Below, in pieces: positions 34,066 to 43,612 of a DNA stretch of 64,000 bases. The stretch is from UBA4416 sp040387475 (GTDB taxonomy: Bacteria; Bacteroidota; Bacteroidia; B-17B0; Aurantibacillaceae): the NCBI GenBank assembly GCA_040387475.1, contig JAZKDT010000017.1, positions 14,334-78,333 of the forward strand, given 5' to 3'. Under the pieces are notes generated by a model. That model was not told where the DNA came from and ran no database searches. It worked only from the letters and a program-made list of their open reading frames with translations. Numbering within the stretch: the first letter of the stretch is position 1; every line of letters begins with the position of its first letter. Position numbers and translations under genes: made by a program.

Positions 34066-35386
34066 TTAGCGCGCATTAAATAACCATCCGCTGGGATCAG
34101 TTGTTTTCTGACCTTTCCATATCTGAAGGTTCATGCTGGTCTTGCCATCTTCGTCAATAATCGTCCCTATGGATTGTTTAATGGCTACCTTGTCTCCTTG
34201 TTTCACAAAAACGTCTCCAAGATTGCTATATACACTTAGGTATTCACCGTGACGTATGATTACCAGCTTTCCTCCGGTAGGGGATATAGCGATACTGGTT
34301 ACTTCACCTTCAAATATAGAACGAGCCTGAGTGCCTTTATTGGCGCATATTTCAATGCCATTGTTATTCATCATAAATCCTTTAATGGCCGGGTGCTCAT
34401 ATTCGCCATACGGTTGGCATATTACGCCTTTTGTTACCGGCCATGGTAATTTGCCTCTGCTGCTCGAAAAATCGGCACCAACAGCTTCGGCTTCTTCCGT
34501 GAGTTCCGGTGCTGTGGCTTTGGCTTCTACTTTTGTTTCGGTTTTGGTTTTCGTTTTTGTTTTGGTGGTTTTATTTTTTTCTGCTTTTTCTGCTTTGGCG
34601 GCTTTTTCTGCCGCTATTTTGGCCGATTCCTCCAACTTACGTTTTATCTCAGCTTCAATTAAACGTTTAATGGCTATTTGTAAATTTTCAGCATCTCGTT
34701 TTTTCTTTTCAAGTTCCTCCTTTAATTCCTTTTCCTGTTGTTGTAACTCACTCAATACAATTTCCTGCTGTTGTTTTTCGCCGTCTAACTGGAGTTTTTC
34801 GTCCTTTTCATTTCCTAATAATACATTTTTTTCGTGGCGCTGACCTTCTAATTCTTTTAATTTAGCTCCTAAAACCACTTGTGTGGCCATGATTTCATCT
34901 GCCTGTTTTTTTCTGAATGTGGCGTATTGCTGAAAATATTTGATACGCATATAGGCCTGGTTGAAATCTCCGGCAGAAAAAANNNNNNNNNNGGTTACGT
35001 TGAGCAAAGTAAATCATCTTGGCGTATTCACCTTTTAATTTTTCGAGACTAGCTTTTAAGGAATTAACTTCGGTAACATTTTTTTTGATCTTTGAATTGA
35101 TATGTGCAAGCTCGCTGTTGATAGTACCAATCAACTCTTCCCTGACTTTAATTTTGGTGTTGATCACTACAATGGTGTTGATCTGGGATTTTTTGTTAGC
35201 CTTTGTTTGACTCAATTGGGAATTAAGTTGTTTGATATCATCATTCAACTTATTTTTTTTACTTAAAAGATCTTTTTGAGAAGGCTGGCCTTTTTGTGCA
35301 AAAGCGGGATTTGAAAAACAGATAAAAAAGAAAATGAGGCATACAAATATGCTAACGTGTTTCTTTTTTAATCGGAATTGGATCAT
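34066..35386 (-). CDS. EnvC-like murein hydrolase activator (LytM/M23 domain), interrupted by a 10-N gap
   Basis: A signal peptide (IFVCLIFFFICFSNPAFA) leads into long coiled coils, an Ala/Lys/Thr-rich linker, and a C-terminal LytM domain (about the last 120 residues). The LytM fold is degenerate: NNGIEI replaces the metal-binding site and MNLQIWKG ends the domain, so catalytic His residues are lost as in EnvC/NlpD. It should activate amidases rather than cut peptidoglycan itself. Ten Ns at 34983-34992 break the coiled coil. Joining the ends directly keeps the frame (436 aa) but seems to lack about 11 residues between AQRN and SAGDFNQAY. The start overlaps the DUF4292 gene by 35 nt. Confidence 0.85.
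34983..34992. other. Assembly gap (10 N) inside the EnvC-like gene
   Basis: Flanks do not overlap. Family members have an extra YDxLMF-type stretch at this point, so about 30-36 nt of real sequence, a multiple of three, is probably missing. Confidence 0.75.
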
Positions 35387-36236
35387 AGTTTTTTGGTATA
35401 TTCAGCGTTAATTTTTGCGGCTGATTTATCTCTATGCGAACATAGCTAATTTTAAGGTCTATTTTCTTCTCTGCCCTTATCTCAATATTAACATTGTGTG
35501 GTGCAAAAACAGAGTCAGACGCAAGGAATTTGTCGTATTTTGCATGAAAACTTCTGTTTGTAGATGCATCTTCAAAAGAATTGTTAATAATTTTAAAATT
35601 ATCAGGATTTAATCTCATCGTTTGTAACGAACGTTTTAATGAATCCTGGCCACTGTTAATCCGGCGTAATTTACGTTTGCGTACAGTACTTAGCAAATAC
35701 TGGCAGTTTTCCCGGTCTACAACCGGCTTCATTTTACTGTCATCGTCATCAAAATCTGCACTATTTCCAATCAAAGCGGCTTGTATCAAATCAAAATCCA
35801 GATCAGCGTTCAATAACTGGTTAATATAATTAAAGTCACCTTTAAAATATTGCTTCTTCACATACACAACCATTTTAACCGAATCTTTGGTAATGAGCAA
35901 TTTAGCAATATCAATCAATCCAACAGCCTGTATGGAGATCCAGATGGCACTGTCTTTTCTAACTTTTACACGTATATCCAAATTATGATCTTCACCATCT
36001 ATATTAACTTCAGCGTCGGCTTTTGCGCTTAACCAATTATAGTTTAATTCACTTTCTTTGATGTGCTTGGATAATGATTTGGCTGTTTTAAATAACAGAC
36101 GACATCTGCCTACGGTATCTTCTGTTTGAATTTGTGCTGTTTGTTGAATATGTTTTTTGGGTTTGCATGATAGCATAACGAAGAATATGCAAACCAGACA
36201 CAGGCAAAAAACAGAAATATGGTTCTTTTTAATCAT
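35352..36236 (-). CDS. DUF4292-family lipoprotein
   Basis: A 294-aa protein with a lipoprotein signal (FVMLSC, lipid Cys about 24). The mature part is LolA/LolB-like: LNYNWLSAKADAEVNI opens a beta half-barrel, followed by IWISIQAVGLIDIAKLLITK and a TLNIPKNYDPI end, hallmarks of DUF4292. Members are outer-membrane lipoproteins of unknown function. Gene order TPR lipoprotein, DUF4292, M23/EnvC is common in Bacteroidota, suggesting a shared envelope role. It lies 22 nt after the TPR gene and overlaps the EnvC-like gene by 35 nt. Confidence 0.85.
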   Translation of the reverse strand: MIKKNHISVFCLCLVCIFFVMLSCKPKKHIQQTAQIQTEDTVGRCRLLFKTAKSLSKHIKESELNYNWLSAKADAEVNIDGEDHNLDIRVKVRKDSAIWISIQAVGLIDIAKLLITKDSVKMVVYVKKQYFKGDFNYINQLLNADLDFDLIQAALIGNSADFDDDDSKMKPVVDRENCQYLLSTVRKRKLRRINSGQDSLKRSLQTMRLNPDNFKIINNSFEDASTNRSFHAKYDKFLASDSVFAPHNVNIEIRAEKKIDLKISYVRIEINQPQKLTLNIPKNYDPIPIKKETR

Positions 36237-36258
36237 TTAATTTTTTGTCTGCTATTTT

Positions 36259-37977
36259 TTATTCTAAAAATTCAGAACCGGCCCCTGCTTCTTTAGCTTC
36301 CATCCAATATTTTAAAGCTTCTTCTTTTTTATCCAGTTTGTAAAGTACGTCTCCGTAATGTTCAGCAATTGCACTTTTATTACCTATTTTAACCGCTCTT
36401 GCCAGCCATACTTCCGCCTCTTTATACTTCCCTTGCTGGTATAATATCCAACCATAAGTATCCAGGTAGGAACGGTTATTAGGCGACAATTCATTACTTC
36501 TTCTCGAAAACTTCTCTGCTTTTTCCAGTTTCTCTTTTCTTAAAGACAAATAGTATGCATAATTGTTTAATATCGAAGGATCATCAGGATCTACTTTCAA
36601 AGCATCGTCATACGCTTTATCCGATTTTTCGTATTCTTTGGTAGCGTTATAGGTTTCTCCCAGACTTGAATAAAAATCTTTTAGCAGTGGGTTATTATTG
36701 TAAACAAATTCTAATCCATCGTTTAAAGATTCAATAGCTTTCTTATAATTTTTTAGGGTGATATTGGTGATGCCGTTAAAAAAATAAGGGAAGGGTTGAT
36801 TCGGGAATAATTCAATGGCTTCTGAACTATGAGCTTCAAGCGAAACGTGCTCACCTAACTCAGCTTCAACTCTCATAAGTTCATGCCAGATACTATAATT
36901 GCTTTTGTCCAGTTTGATTGCCTGTTCGTATTCATCACGTGCTTCTTTGAGTTTATTGTCCTTGTATAAAAAGGCGGCGTATATCGCATGAATATCTGCG
37001 GAAGTTGGGTGGAGTTTTATAGCAAGATCGCATAATTCATTTGCCTGCTGCTTATATTCACTATTAATTTCAGACAACTCAAAATAAGATCTTAATATTT
37101 TAACTTTAATATCCGGGTCGAGATCCGGACTTTGAAACGCTATTTTTATTTCTTTGTAAAAATTCTCTTTATCATTCTGTAGTTTATAATAATCGGCTAA
37201 CGCTAAATGTATAATCGGATTATTTGGATCATTTTTCAACACACTTTGGTAAGTACTCAGGGCTTTTTCGTTTTGACCTGTTTCCTGGTAAAATTCGGCC
37301 AGGTAGGTGTAATATCTTATTTCAGAAGGATTTGCCTGAATGAGTTTTTGAAATTCTTGTTCAACTTCGGTAGTTTTTTTTAATTGTTTTAAAAGCTTGA
37401 TTTTGTTAAGTGTAAAACCTTCGTTTTGTCCGAATTTTTTTTCGAGATCATCATAAGCTTTAAAAGATTTTTCATAGTTGCCGCCATACATATATTCAGC
37501 AGCTAAACCTTCGTAAAAATCAGAGCGATTTGGATAATTTTTTATAAGCCTTGCATATACATCTGCAGCTTGTGCGAACTGGCGCTTGTTATGTAGGCAT
37601 TCAATGTAAAGTAACTGATACCATTCATTTTTAGGTTCTTCGTTAGCACATTCCTTACCATATTTCAAAGCACTATCGTACAAGCCGTTAAACCGGTAAA
37701 TGTTTCCCAATTCATATTTGACTGCCGAAGAAGAAGGGTCTATTTTAAGGCATTCTTTAAATTTATCCTCCGCAATTTCAATGTTACCTTTCATTCTCTC
37801 TTTGCAGCCTTCTATAAAATAAAATGCAAATTTCGTCTGGTTTTCTTCAGAAATTCCATTTTTAGAATTGGTTGTTTCAGACTTGGAAGAAGACGCAGGT
37901 TTAGTAGATTTACAGGAAACAACAACAACTGTGAAACACAGTTGCAGTATTAAAAACATATAATGTATTGATCTCAA
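36259..37977 (-). CDS. TPR-repeat lipoprotein
   Basis: A 572-aa protein with a lipoprotein signal (VVVVSC, Cys22), a Ser/Lys linker, then about 13 tetratricopeptide repeats to the C-terminus (for example AVKYELGNIYRFNGLYDSAL and SILNNYAYYLSLRKEKLEKA). It is probably an outer-membrane-anchored periplasmic scaffold. The start is likely TTG at 37977, which supplies the positive n-region of the signal peptide; an ATG at 37959 is the alternative. It heads a DUF4292/EnvC-like gene cluster and follows a sugar nucleotidyltransferase gene by 56 nt. Confidence 0.82.
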   Translation of the reverse strand: MRSIHYMFLILQLCFTVVVVSCKSTKPASSSKSETTNSKNGISEENQTKFAFYFIEGCKERMKGNIEIAEDKFKECLKIDPSSSAVKYELGNIYRFNGLYDSALKYGKECANEEPKNEWYQLLYIECLHNKRQFAQAADVYARLIKNYPNRSDFYEGLAAEYMYGGNYEKSFKAYDDLEKKFGQNEGFTLNKIKLLKQLKKTTEVEQEFQKLIQANPSEIRYYTYLAEFYQETGQNEKALSTYQSVLKNDPNNPIIHLALADYYKLQNDKENFYKEIKIAFQSPDLDPDIKVKILRSYFELSEINSEYKQQANELCDLAIKLHPTSADIHAIYAAFLYKDNKLKEARDEYEQAIKLDKSNYSIWHELMRVEAELGEHVSLEAHSSEAIELFPNQPFPYFFNGITNITLKNYKKAIESLNDGLEFVYNNNPLLKDFYSSLGETYNATKEYEKSDKAYDDALKVDPDDPSILNNYAYYLSLRKEKLEKAEKFSRRSNELSPNNRSYLDTYGWILYQQGKYKEAEVWLARAVKIGNKSAIAEHYGDVLYKLDKKEEALKYWMEAKEAGAGSEFLE

Positions 37978-38033
37978 ATTTTTGCCTTTCGCCCTCTATC
38001 TGTCAATGTTACTCATTCGTTAACGGGCCTTCA

Positions 38034-39044
38034 TTAAAAAGTAATAGTTGTATAATCGCTCATGCTCATATCCAAAGCTTTCCCTTTTACTTCCGCGCCC
38101 TCTCCAATCATACTGTTTGTAATAACTGTATGACTTAATTTTGTATTTGATTGGATAATGCTATTTTTTATGATGGCGTCACAAATGTTGCTGCCTGCAC
38201 CAATAGAAACGTGTGGCCCAACAATGGCATCTTTAATTACCACATTGTCGCCAATAAAACAAGGTTCAATGATGATGCTGTTTTCTGTACTTAAATTTTT
38301 ACCTTTCAGATGTGCTTTGCCTTTTTCAAATTCGAGTACACGTTGATTGGTGTATACCGTAGCATCTTTATTACCGCAGTCTAACCATTCGGTTACTTTC
38401 CCCGGCATAAAAGCGATACCTTTCTGTTTCATATTTTCAAGAGCGTTGGTTAATTGATATTCACCTTTTTCCTTGATGTCGTTATCTAACAAATACTGTA
38501 ATTCTTTTTTCAGATTATCTCCGTCTTTAAAATAGTAAATGCCGATAATAGCAAGATTACTGATAAATGTTTCCGGTTTCTCGATAAAATCTGTGATCAC
38601 ACCGGCATCATTTAATTTCACTACACCAAACTGACGGGGATCTTCAATACCCTGCACCCAAATTACGCCTTCCTGATTTGTATCCATCACAAAATCAGCT
38701 TTAAACAAGGTGTCTGCAAAAGCTACTACTGTTTTACCGGTAATGCTGTCTTTTGCACACATGATCGCATGAGCCGTGCCCAGTGCTTTATCCTGGTAAC
38801 AAATAGTGCCTTTAGCTCCTTGAGACTCGGCAATTTTAATCAGATTATCTTCTACTTCTTTTCCAAAATCAGAACCAATGATAAAAGCAATTTCGTCTAC
38901 TTTTTCGCCGCATACTTTGGTAATATCTTCTACAAGTCTTTGTACTATTGGTTTTCCTGCAACATTAATTAAAGGTTTAGGAACTGTAAGCGTGTGTGGA
39001 CGCATACGTTTTCCCTTGCCTGCCATTGGTATGATAATCTTCAT
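38034..39044 (-). CDS. Sugar-phosphate nucleotidyltransferase
   Basis: The 336-aa enzyme starts MKIIIPMAGKGKRMRPHTLT with PKPL two residues on, the NTP-transferase signature. The substrate site includes GTAHAIMCAKD and EKPETFISNLAIIGIYYF. Residues about 250-330 are a left-handed beta-helix of hexapeptides (IIEPCFIGDNVVIKDAIVG). It makes an NDP-sugar; glucose-1-phosphate thymidylyl- or mannose-1-phosphate guanylyltransferase are the main choices, not decidable here. It precedes the envelope lipoprotein genes and likely feeds surface glycan synthesis. Confidence 0.88.
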   Translation of the reverse strand: MKIIIPMAGKGKRMRPHTLTVPKPLINVAGKPIVQRLVEDITKVCGEKVDEIAFIIGSDFGKEVEDNLIKIAESQGAKGTICYQDKALGTAHAIMCAKDSITGKTVVAFADTLFKADFVMDTNQEGVIWVQGIEDPRQFGVVKLNDAGVITDFIEKPETFISNLAIIGIYYFKDGDNLKKELQYLLDNDIKEKGEYQLTNALENMKQKGIAFMPGKVTEWLDCGNKDATVYTNQRVLEFEKGKAHLKGKNLSTENSIIIEPCFIGDNVVIKDAIVGPHVSIGAGSNICDAIIKNSIIQSNTKLSHTVITNSMIGEGAEVKGKALDMSMSDYTTITF

Positions 39045-39203
39045 AAATTGGTTATAAATACGGTATTAAACACAACAAATATAATATTAAAAAGTTGAGA
39101 TTTTGCCAAATTCAGAGCAGTTATACACCTATATTTTAACAATTAATCATTTTTGTGACTTTATTGAATTTTGGAATTATAGCCTTAAAATAGCCCATTT
39201 TAT

Positions 39204-40283
39204 ATGACTAAAAATTACTTTTCCCTGTTTCTTTTTCTCCTGGTATTCACGGCGTTTTCAAATGCATGCAAAGCACAATTATTTAATGGTTCGTTTCAAC
39301 CCTATTGGATTATTTACGACGACGAAGCAAATGGCCAAAATCCTGGGAAATTTAAATTCGATTTTAAAGAAATTAAGGTGACCATTGGAAGAACGCATTA
39401 CAGGTATATATATAACTACGACAAACAAAAACGCTTATCTTCTTATCTGGAAGAAAGACCTAAGCATCCTTCAAAAAACAGAGGTTTTTTAGTGAGTTAC
39501 CATTCTGAATCAAAAACGCAGAAAAACAGGGTTGTTTGGTTTAAAAGACAGGTAGCTTATAAGTATGACAGTTCTCAATATAACCTGTATGATAAACTGA
39601 TTTATTATCATGTTGCCGACAAAAATGGAAATTTAAAAGCAAAAGATATTTATGAATACGATAGCACTTTAATTGTTAAACACGAAAACTTCAAATACAA
39701 AAAACATCAACCGGTACTTCACGGAAGACAAGTTTACGAATATGAAATTGATAAGCAATTAAAAAAAGTAACTTACTATAATAGAAAAGGAAAAGCTTAT
39801 AAGAACACGTTATTTGATTGTAATCCTGGCGGAGTAAATCACAAAATAGCCAGAGACAGTATTTATAAGTGCGTCAAATATGAAACTGATAGCCTGGGAA
39901 ATAAGATTGAGATCACTATGGAAAATGTAAAGAACAGATCAACTAAGGTAGTGAAGTATTTTAACAGCCAAAATAAACTGATAGCACAAAAGCACTTTGA
40001 TGTCAAAAAGGACGTGCCTTTGTTTTACTCATTTGTTAATCCCGAAACGGGTGCTACTATCAAACATATAAATTTTAACAAAGGAAAAGAAGCCTACAAA
40101 TTTGAGATACTATTTGACGATAAAAACAATAAAAAGGAACTGAGAACTTATTATAAAAATAAAGTAACCTCCGTATTTAGATTTGAATACGATCCACAAG
40201 GACTTTTAGTGCAAGGTAAAGGATACAATCGCCATAATAAGTTAGAGCGCACTGTTTTTTATACATATGGGTTAAAAGAGTAG
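39204..40283 (+). CDS. Hypothetical exported protein with YD-like strand repeats
   Basis: A 359-aa protein with a signal peptide (NYFSLFLFLLVFTAFSNACKAQ). The mature protein has recurring Tyr-rich strands such as YRYIYNYDKQKRLSSY, YEYEIDKQLKKVTYYN and FRFEYDPQGLLVQGKGY, similar in style to YD/RHS or MORN-type repeats. No catalytic motif, membrane helix or sorting domain is visible. It is transcribed alone, divergent from the nucleotidyltransferase gene and convergent with the SDR gene (3 nt between stops). Family not recognised. Confidence 0.65.
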   Translation: MTKNYFSLFLFLLVFTAFSNACKAQLFNGSFQPYWIIYDDEANGQNPGKFKFDFKEIKVTIGRTHYRYIYNYDKQKRLSSYLEERPKHPSKNRGFLVSYHSESKTQKNRVVWFKRQVAYKYDSSQYNLYDKLIYYHVADKNGNLKAKDIYEYDSTLIVKHENFKYKKHQPVLHGRQVYEYEIDKQLKKVTYYNRKGKAYKNTLFDCNPGGVNHKIARDSIYKCVKYETDSLGNKIEITMENVKNRSTKVVKYFNSQNKLIAQKHFDVKKDVPLFYSFVNPETGATIKHINFNKGKEAYKFEILFDDKNNKKELRTYYKNKVTSVFRFEYDPQGLLVQGKGYNRHNKLERTVFYTYGLKE

Positions 40284-40286
40284 AGC

Positions 40287-41075
40287 TTACAAATTACCCG
40301 TTCTTCCGCCATCTACAGGTAAATTAATGCCGTTGATATATGATGCAGCAGGAGAAGCTAAAAACGCAACCGCATTTGCAATTTCTGATGCTTCACCAAA
40401 ACGTCCCATTGGAATTTCAGATATCATTTCGTTAGTTACTGCATCTAATGCATGACCGGTTTTTGTAGATTTATTTTCGATAATTGTTTTTAAACGAACG
40501 GTAGATGTTGCACCCGGCAAAACATTGTTAACTGTAATGTTAAATTTGCCTAACTCGTTTGCTAATGTTTTTGCCCAATTAGCCACAGCCGCTCTGATTG
40601 TGTTAGATACACCTAAGTTCGCCAGCGGTGATTTCACAGAGGTTGAAATAATATTGATAATACGGCCGTATTTTGCATGCTTCATGCCTTCCATACAGGC
40701 GGTTGCTAAAATATGATTGCATATTAAATGATTATTAAAAGCTGATAAAAATTCATCTGTTTTTGCTAAATGTGCGGGGCCGGCAGCTGGTCCGCCGGTA
40801 TTGTTCACTAAAATATGTACAGTTGGCTGGCGCTGCAGATAAGCATCAATGATCTGTCTTAATTCTTCAGGCTTACTAAAATCCACACAAAGATACGAGT
40901 GTAACTGACCAGCCGAAGTGCTTAATTCTTGCTTCACTGTTTTTAAAGCTTCTTCGTTACGGGCAACTAACGTTACTGCTGCACCCAAATTTGCTAATTC
41001 CAATGCTATGGCTTTTCCTATTCCCTGGGTGCTTCCGCAAACGATGGCTTGTTTGTTTTTTAAGTCTAAATTCAT
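40287..41075 (-). CDS. SDR-fold protein without the Tyr/Lys catalytic pair
   Basis: A 262-aa Rossmann protein with cofactor motif GSTQGIGKAIA (14-24), NNTGG (91-95), NIISTS with Ser144, and C-terminal VNNVLPG. Where normal SDRs have YxxxK, this sequence reads SNTIR (157-161), so the Tyr and Lys are replaced by Ser and Arg. This matches the atypical FabG-like subgroup (LSNxxR type), whose chemistry is uncertain. It may still bind NAD(P). The VNDG... end is normal (GINLPVDGGRTGNL). It is not obviously operonic. Confidence 0.85.
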   Translation of the reverse strand: MNLDLKNKQAIVCGSTQGIGKAIALELANLGAAVTLVARNEEALKTVKQELSTSAGQLHSYLCVDFSKPEELRQIIDAYLQRQPTVHILVNNTGGPAAGPAHLAKTDEFLSAFNNHLICNHILATACMEGMKHAKYGRIINIISTSVKSPLANLGVSNTIRAAVANWAKTLANELGKFNITVNNVLPGATSTVRLKTIIENKSTKTGHALDAVTNEMISEIPMGRFGEASEIANAVAFLASPAASYINGINLPVDGGRTGNL

Positions 41076-41090
41076 AATGTATGATGTTTA

Positions 41091-41132
41091 ACCGCGAAGT
41101 TCGCACAGAGTAATGCAAAGTTCGCAGAAAAT
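41091..41132. repeat. Dispersed intergenic repeat (GCGAAGTTCGCA type)
   Basis: ACCGCGAAGTTCGCACAGAG followed by TAATGCAAAGTTCGCAGAAA contains two imperfect copies of G(C/A)GAAGTTCGCA. Such words recur upstream of genes in Bacteroidota genomes. I infer family membership from memory only. Confidence 0.4.
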
Positions 41133-41173
41133 TTATTATTGTTTTTTAATTGATGATATCATTTTCTTTGCAC

Positions 41174-41620
41174 TTAATTTTTCCTCTTAGATGAAAAAAA
41201 ATCTTTTAATAATGTCGAACATTCATGCTCCAGAATTCCTTTAGCAACAATTGTTTTTGGATGCAATACCATTTGATTTATTTTTGTGAATCCTTTTTTT
41301 TCATCTGTTGCCCCATATACTATTTTTGTGATATGTGTCCAGTGTAAGGCGCCGGCACACATCAAACAAGGCTCAAGCGTTACATACAAGGTGCAGTCAT
41401 TTAAATATTTTCCGCCAATAGAATTGGCCGCTGATGTTATCGCCTGCATTTCAGCATGGGCTGTTACATCATTCAATCGTTCGGTATAATTATGTGCCCT
41501 GGCAATTATTTTATTGTCAGCAACTACAACGGCGCCAACAGGAACTTCATCCGCGTCAAAAGCTTTTCTGGCTTCTTTCAGCGCTTCATTCATGAAATAA
41601 TCATCAGAGTATAATTCCAT
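41174..41620 (-). CDS. tadA: tRNA-specific adenosine deaminase / nucleoside deaminase
   Basis: A 148-aa cytidine-deaminase-fold protein with zinc ligands H55 (HAE 55-57), C85 and C88 (PCLMC), and catalytic Glu57. The N-terminal MNEALKEARKAFDADEVPVGAVVV matches TadA. It converts adenosine 34 to inosine in tRNA-Arg(ACG). A free guanine/cytosine-type deaminase is the less likely alternative. Its ATG begins one base after the stop of the VOC gene; the two are co-transcribed downstream of gltX. Confidence 0.9.
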   Translation of the reverse strand: MELYSDDYFMNEALKEARKAFDADEVPVGAVVVADNKIIARAHNYTERLNDVTAHAEMQAITSAANSIGGKYLNDCTLYVTLEPCLMCAGALHWTHITKIVYGATDEKKGFTKINQMVLHPKTIVAKGILEHECSTLLKDFFSSKRKN

Positions 41621-42001
41621 TTATGTGCTAAGCTTAAACTCAGGATTATAAATAAAACCAATGATGTTTTCCCATGGGTCTTTTACTGTTGCTACTACAA
41701 TTTCTCCGCCCACGTTTTGTGGCTTTTCATGTTCAATAGCACCTAATGCCAATAAATGATTATATGCTTCATTCACGTCCTTAACGCCCCAATAGCATAA
41801 TACGCTGTCGCCTTTTTCAACTCCCGTTTGTTCCTCTGGCTGAAGCCCCAACTCGTAACCACCAATATTAAAGCCAACATAAAATGGTTCATCAAAATAA
41901 GGCTTAGTTCCAAAAGCCTTGTTGTACCATTCTTTGGCGTTATCAATGTTGCCTACTTTATAAATCGTAGTTCTTAATCCGAGTATGTTGGTTGATTTCA
42001 T
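41621..42001 (-). CDS. VOC (glyoxalase/bleomycin-resistance) family protein
   Basis: A 126-aa protein with the paired beta-alpha-beta-beta-beta modules of the VOC fold: LGLRTTIYKVGNIDNAKEWY in the first half and GEIVVATVKDPWENIIGFI in the second, ending in a metal-site-like Glu/Ile pattern. It probably binds a metal and a small substrate, but which is unknown. It lies 19 nt after gltX and directly abuts tadA. Confidence 0.8.
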   Translation of the reverse strand: MKSTNILGLRTTIYKVGNIDNAKEWYNKAFGTKPYFDEPFYVGFNIGGYELGLQPEEQTGVEKGDSVLCYWGVKDVNEAYNHLLALGAIEHEKPQNVGGEIVVATVKDPWENIIGFIYNPEFKLST

Positions 42002-42020
42002 TGGTTGTAAATGGAGTGTA

Positions 42021-43549
42021 TTATAATGTTGCCAATGCCTTATTTAACCTGGCAATTACTTCTTGTTTCCCTATTAAGGCAAGCATATCAAATAATTGAG
42101 CGCCACCTGCGACCCCCGTAGTTAAAACCCTTACTAACTGCATGTCAATTTTCCCTAATTCAGGTTCAACAGCAGCAAAAAGATCGTGAATGGATGTGAT
42201 GGTCCAAGGTTCCAGGGCATTTAATTTTTCAGTCAATTTTGTATAAGTTGTTTTTGAATTTTCATTCCATTTTTTTGCCATTACTTTTTCATCATAACCC
42301 GTTGGAGCTACAAAAAAGTAAGCGCCAAAATCATAAAACTCAGTTACAAAATGCGCTTTCTCTTTAATTAACCTGCAAAATTCCACCACAAAGGCTTTGT
42401 CTTTTTTAATGCCTTTGGCCTCTAGTAAAGGCATTACGGATTCTGCCAATTGCTCATCCGTTTGCATCCTAAGGTATTGCTGATTGAACCATTTGGTTTT
42501 TTCGGGATCAAATTTTGCTCCTGATTTATTAACACGTTCAAAAGAGAAGTTCGAAATTAATTCTTCTTTACTTAAAATTTCGCGATTATCACCCGGATTC
42601 CAACCTAACAAGGCCAGCATATTTATAAAGGCGTCGGGTGTAAATCCAGATTCTTTATATCCAACATAATCCATTTTATCGCGTGGATCATGCCAGTTTA
42701 ATGGAAACATCGGTAAACCAGATTTATCACGTTTTGATAATTTACCGTTACCATCCGGCTTTAAGATCAATGGTAAATGCGCTAGTTGCGGCATATCAGC
42801 TTCTAATCCTAAATAACGGTAAATTAAAATGTGTGATGGCGCACTCGGCAGCCATTCTTCGCCGCGCACGGCGTGAGTTATTTTCATTTCAATATCATCC
42901 ACAATGTGCGCTAGATGATACGTGGGCATGCCGTCGGATTTCAGTAAAACTTTGTCATCCACCTGACTGGAGTTTACAGTCACCCAACCACGAATGATAT
43001 CATGAAAACGAATCTCTTCATTACGCGGAACCTTTAATCGAACGACATATGGCGCGCCACTCTCCATTAATTTTGTTACTTCATCTTCCGNNNNNNNNNN
43101 GGTAAGGTTAATGAGTTACGCATGTTTTGACGCGTGATAGCATTATACTGGGGGGCCACCACTTTAGCAGCTTCTAAACGCTTGCGCATTTCATCCAGTT
43201 CTTCCGATGTATCGAAAGCTATATAGGCGTTTCCTGATGCAATTAGTTGATCAGAATACTTTTTGTAAATACCTAATTCTTTGCGTTCACTTTGCCTGTA
43301 AGGAGCATATGGTCCGTCACCAAAACCAACTCCTTCGTTTGGTTCAATACCGCACCATTTTAATGCCTTAATAATATAATCTTCCGCACCGTCTACATAA
43401 CGGGTTTGATCGGTATCTTCAATACGCAATACGAAATCACCACCATGTTTTTTTGCAAATAAATAACTGAATAAGGCTGTGCGAACACCTCCCATGTGTA
43501 ATCCACCGGTTGGACTCGGGGCAAAACGTAAACGAACTTTTTTTTCCAT
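42021..43549 (-). CDS. gltX: Glutamyl-tRNA synthetase, interrupted by a 10-N gap
   Basis: A class I synthetase with the HIGH-type motif PSPTGGLHMGG at the N-terminus and the KMSKS-type GKLSKRDKS. The anticodon-binding C-terminal half is complete. Ten Ns at 43091-43100 break the frame between SLTL and EDEVTKLM. Removing the Ns and one duplicated C gives SLTLPEDEV, the conserved sequence, and a 505-aa protein of usual length, so the gene is probably intact. The start is ATG 43549; a TTG three codons upstream is unlikely. A TATCTTTG box is 6 nt upstream. It leads a gltX-VOC-tadA transcript. Confidence 0.93.
43091..43100. other. Assembly gap (10 N) inside gltX
   Basis: Read on the minus strand, the left flank ends TTACC and the right begins CGGAAG. 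Overlapping the C restores TTACCGGAAG and an in-frame L-P-E, so nothing is truly missing. Confidence 0.9.
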
Positions 43550-43555
43550 AGAGAG

Positions 43556-43563
43556 CAAAGATA
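43556..43563 (-). promoter_or_regulatory. Bacteroidota -7 box for gltX
   Basis: The minus strand reads TATCTTTG, followed by CTCTCT and the ATG. Spacing of 6 nt predicts a leaderless or near-leaderless mRNA. Confidence 0.55.
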
Positions 43564-43599
43564 AATATAAAATTTAAACTGTTTTTAATAAAAAATAAG

Positions 43600-43607
43600 T
43601 AGCTTTA
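43600..43607 (+). promoter_or_regulatory. -7-like box before the first TPR-SpoIIE phosphatase
   Basis: TAGCTTTA, one mismatch from TAnnTTTG, ends 5 nt before the ATG at 43613. It is divergent from the gltX promoter, 36 bp away. Confidence 0.4.
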
Positions 43608-43612
43608 AATCA

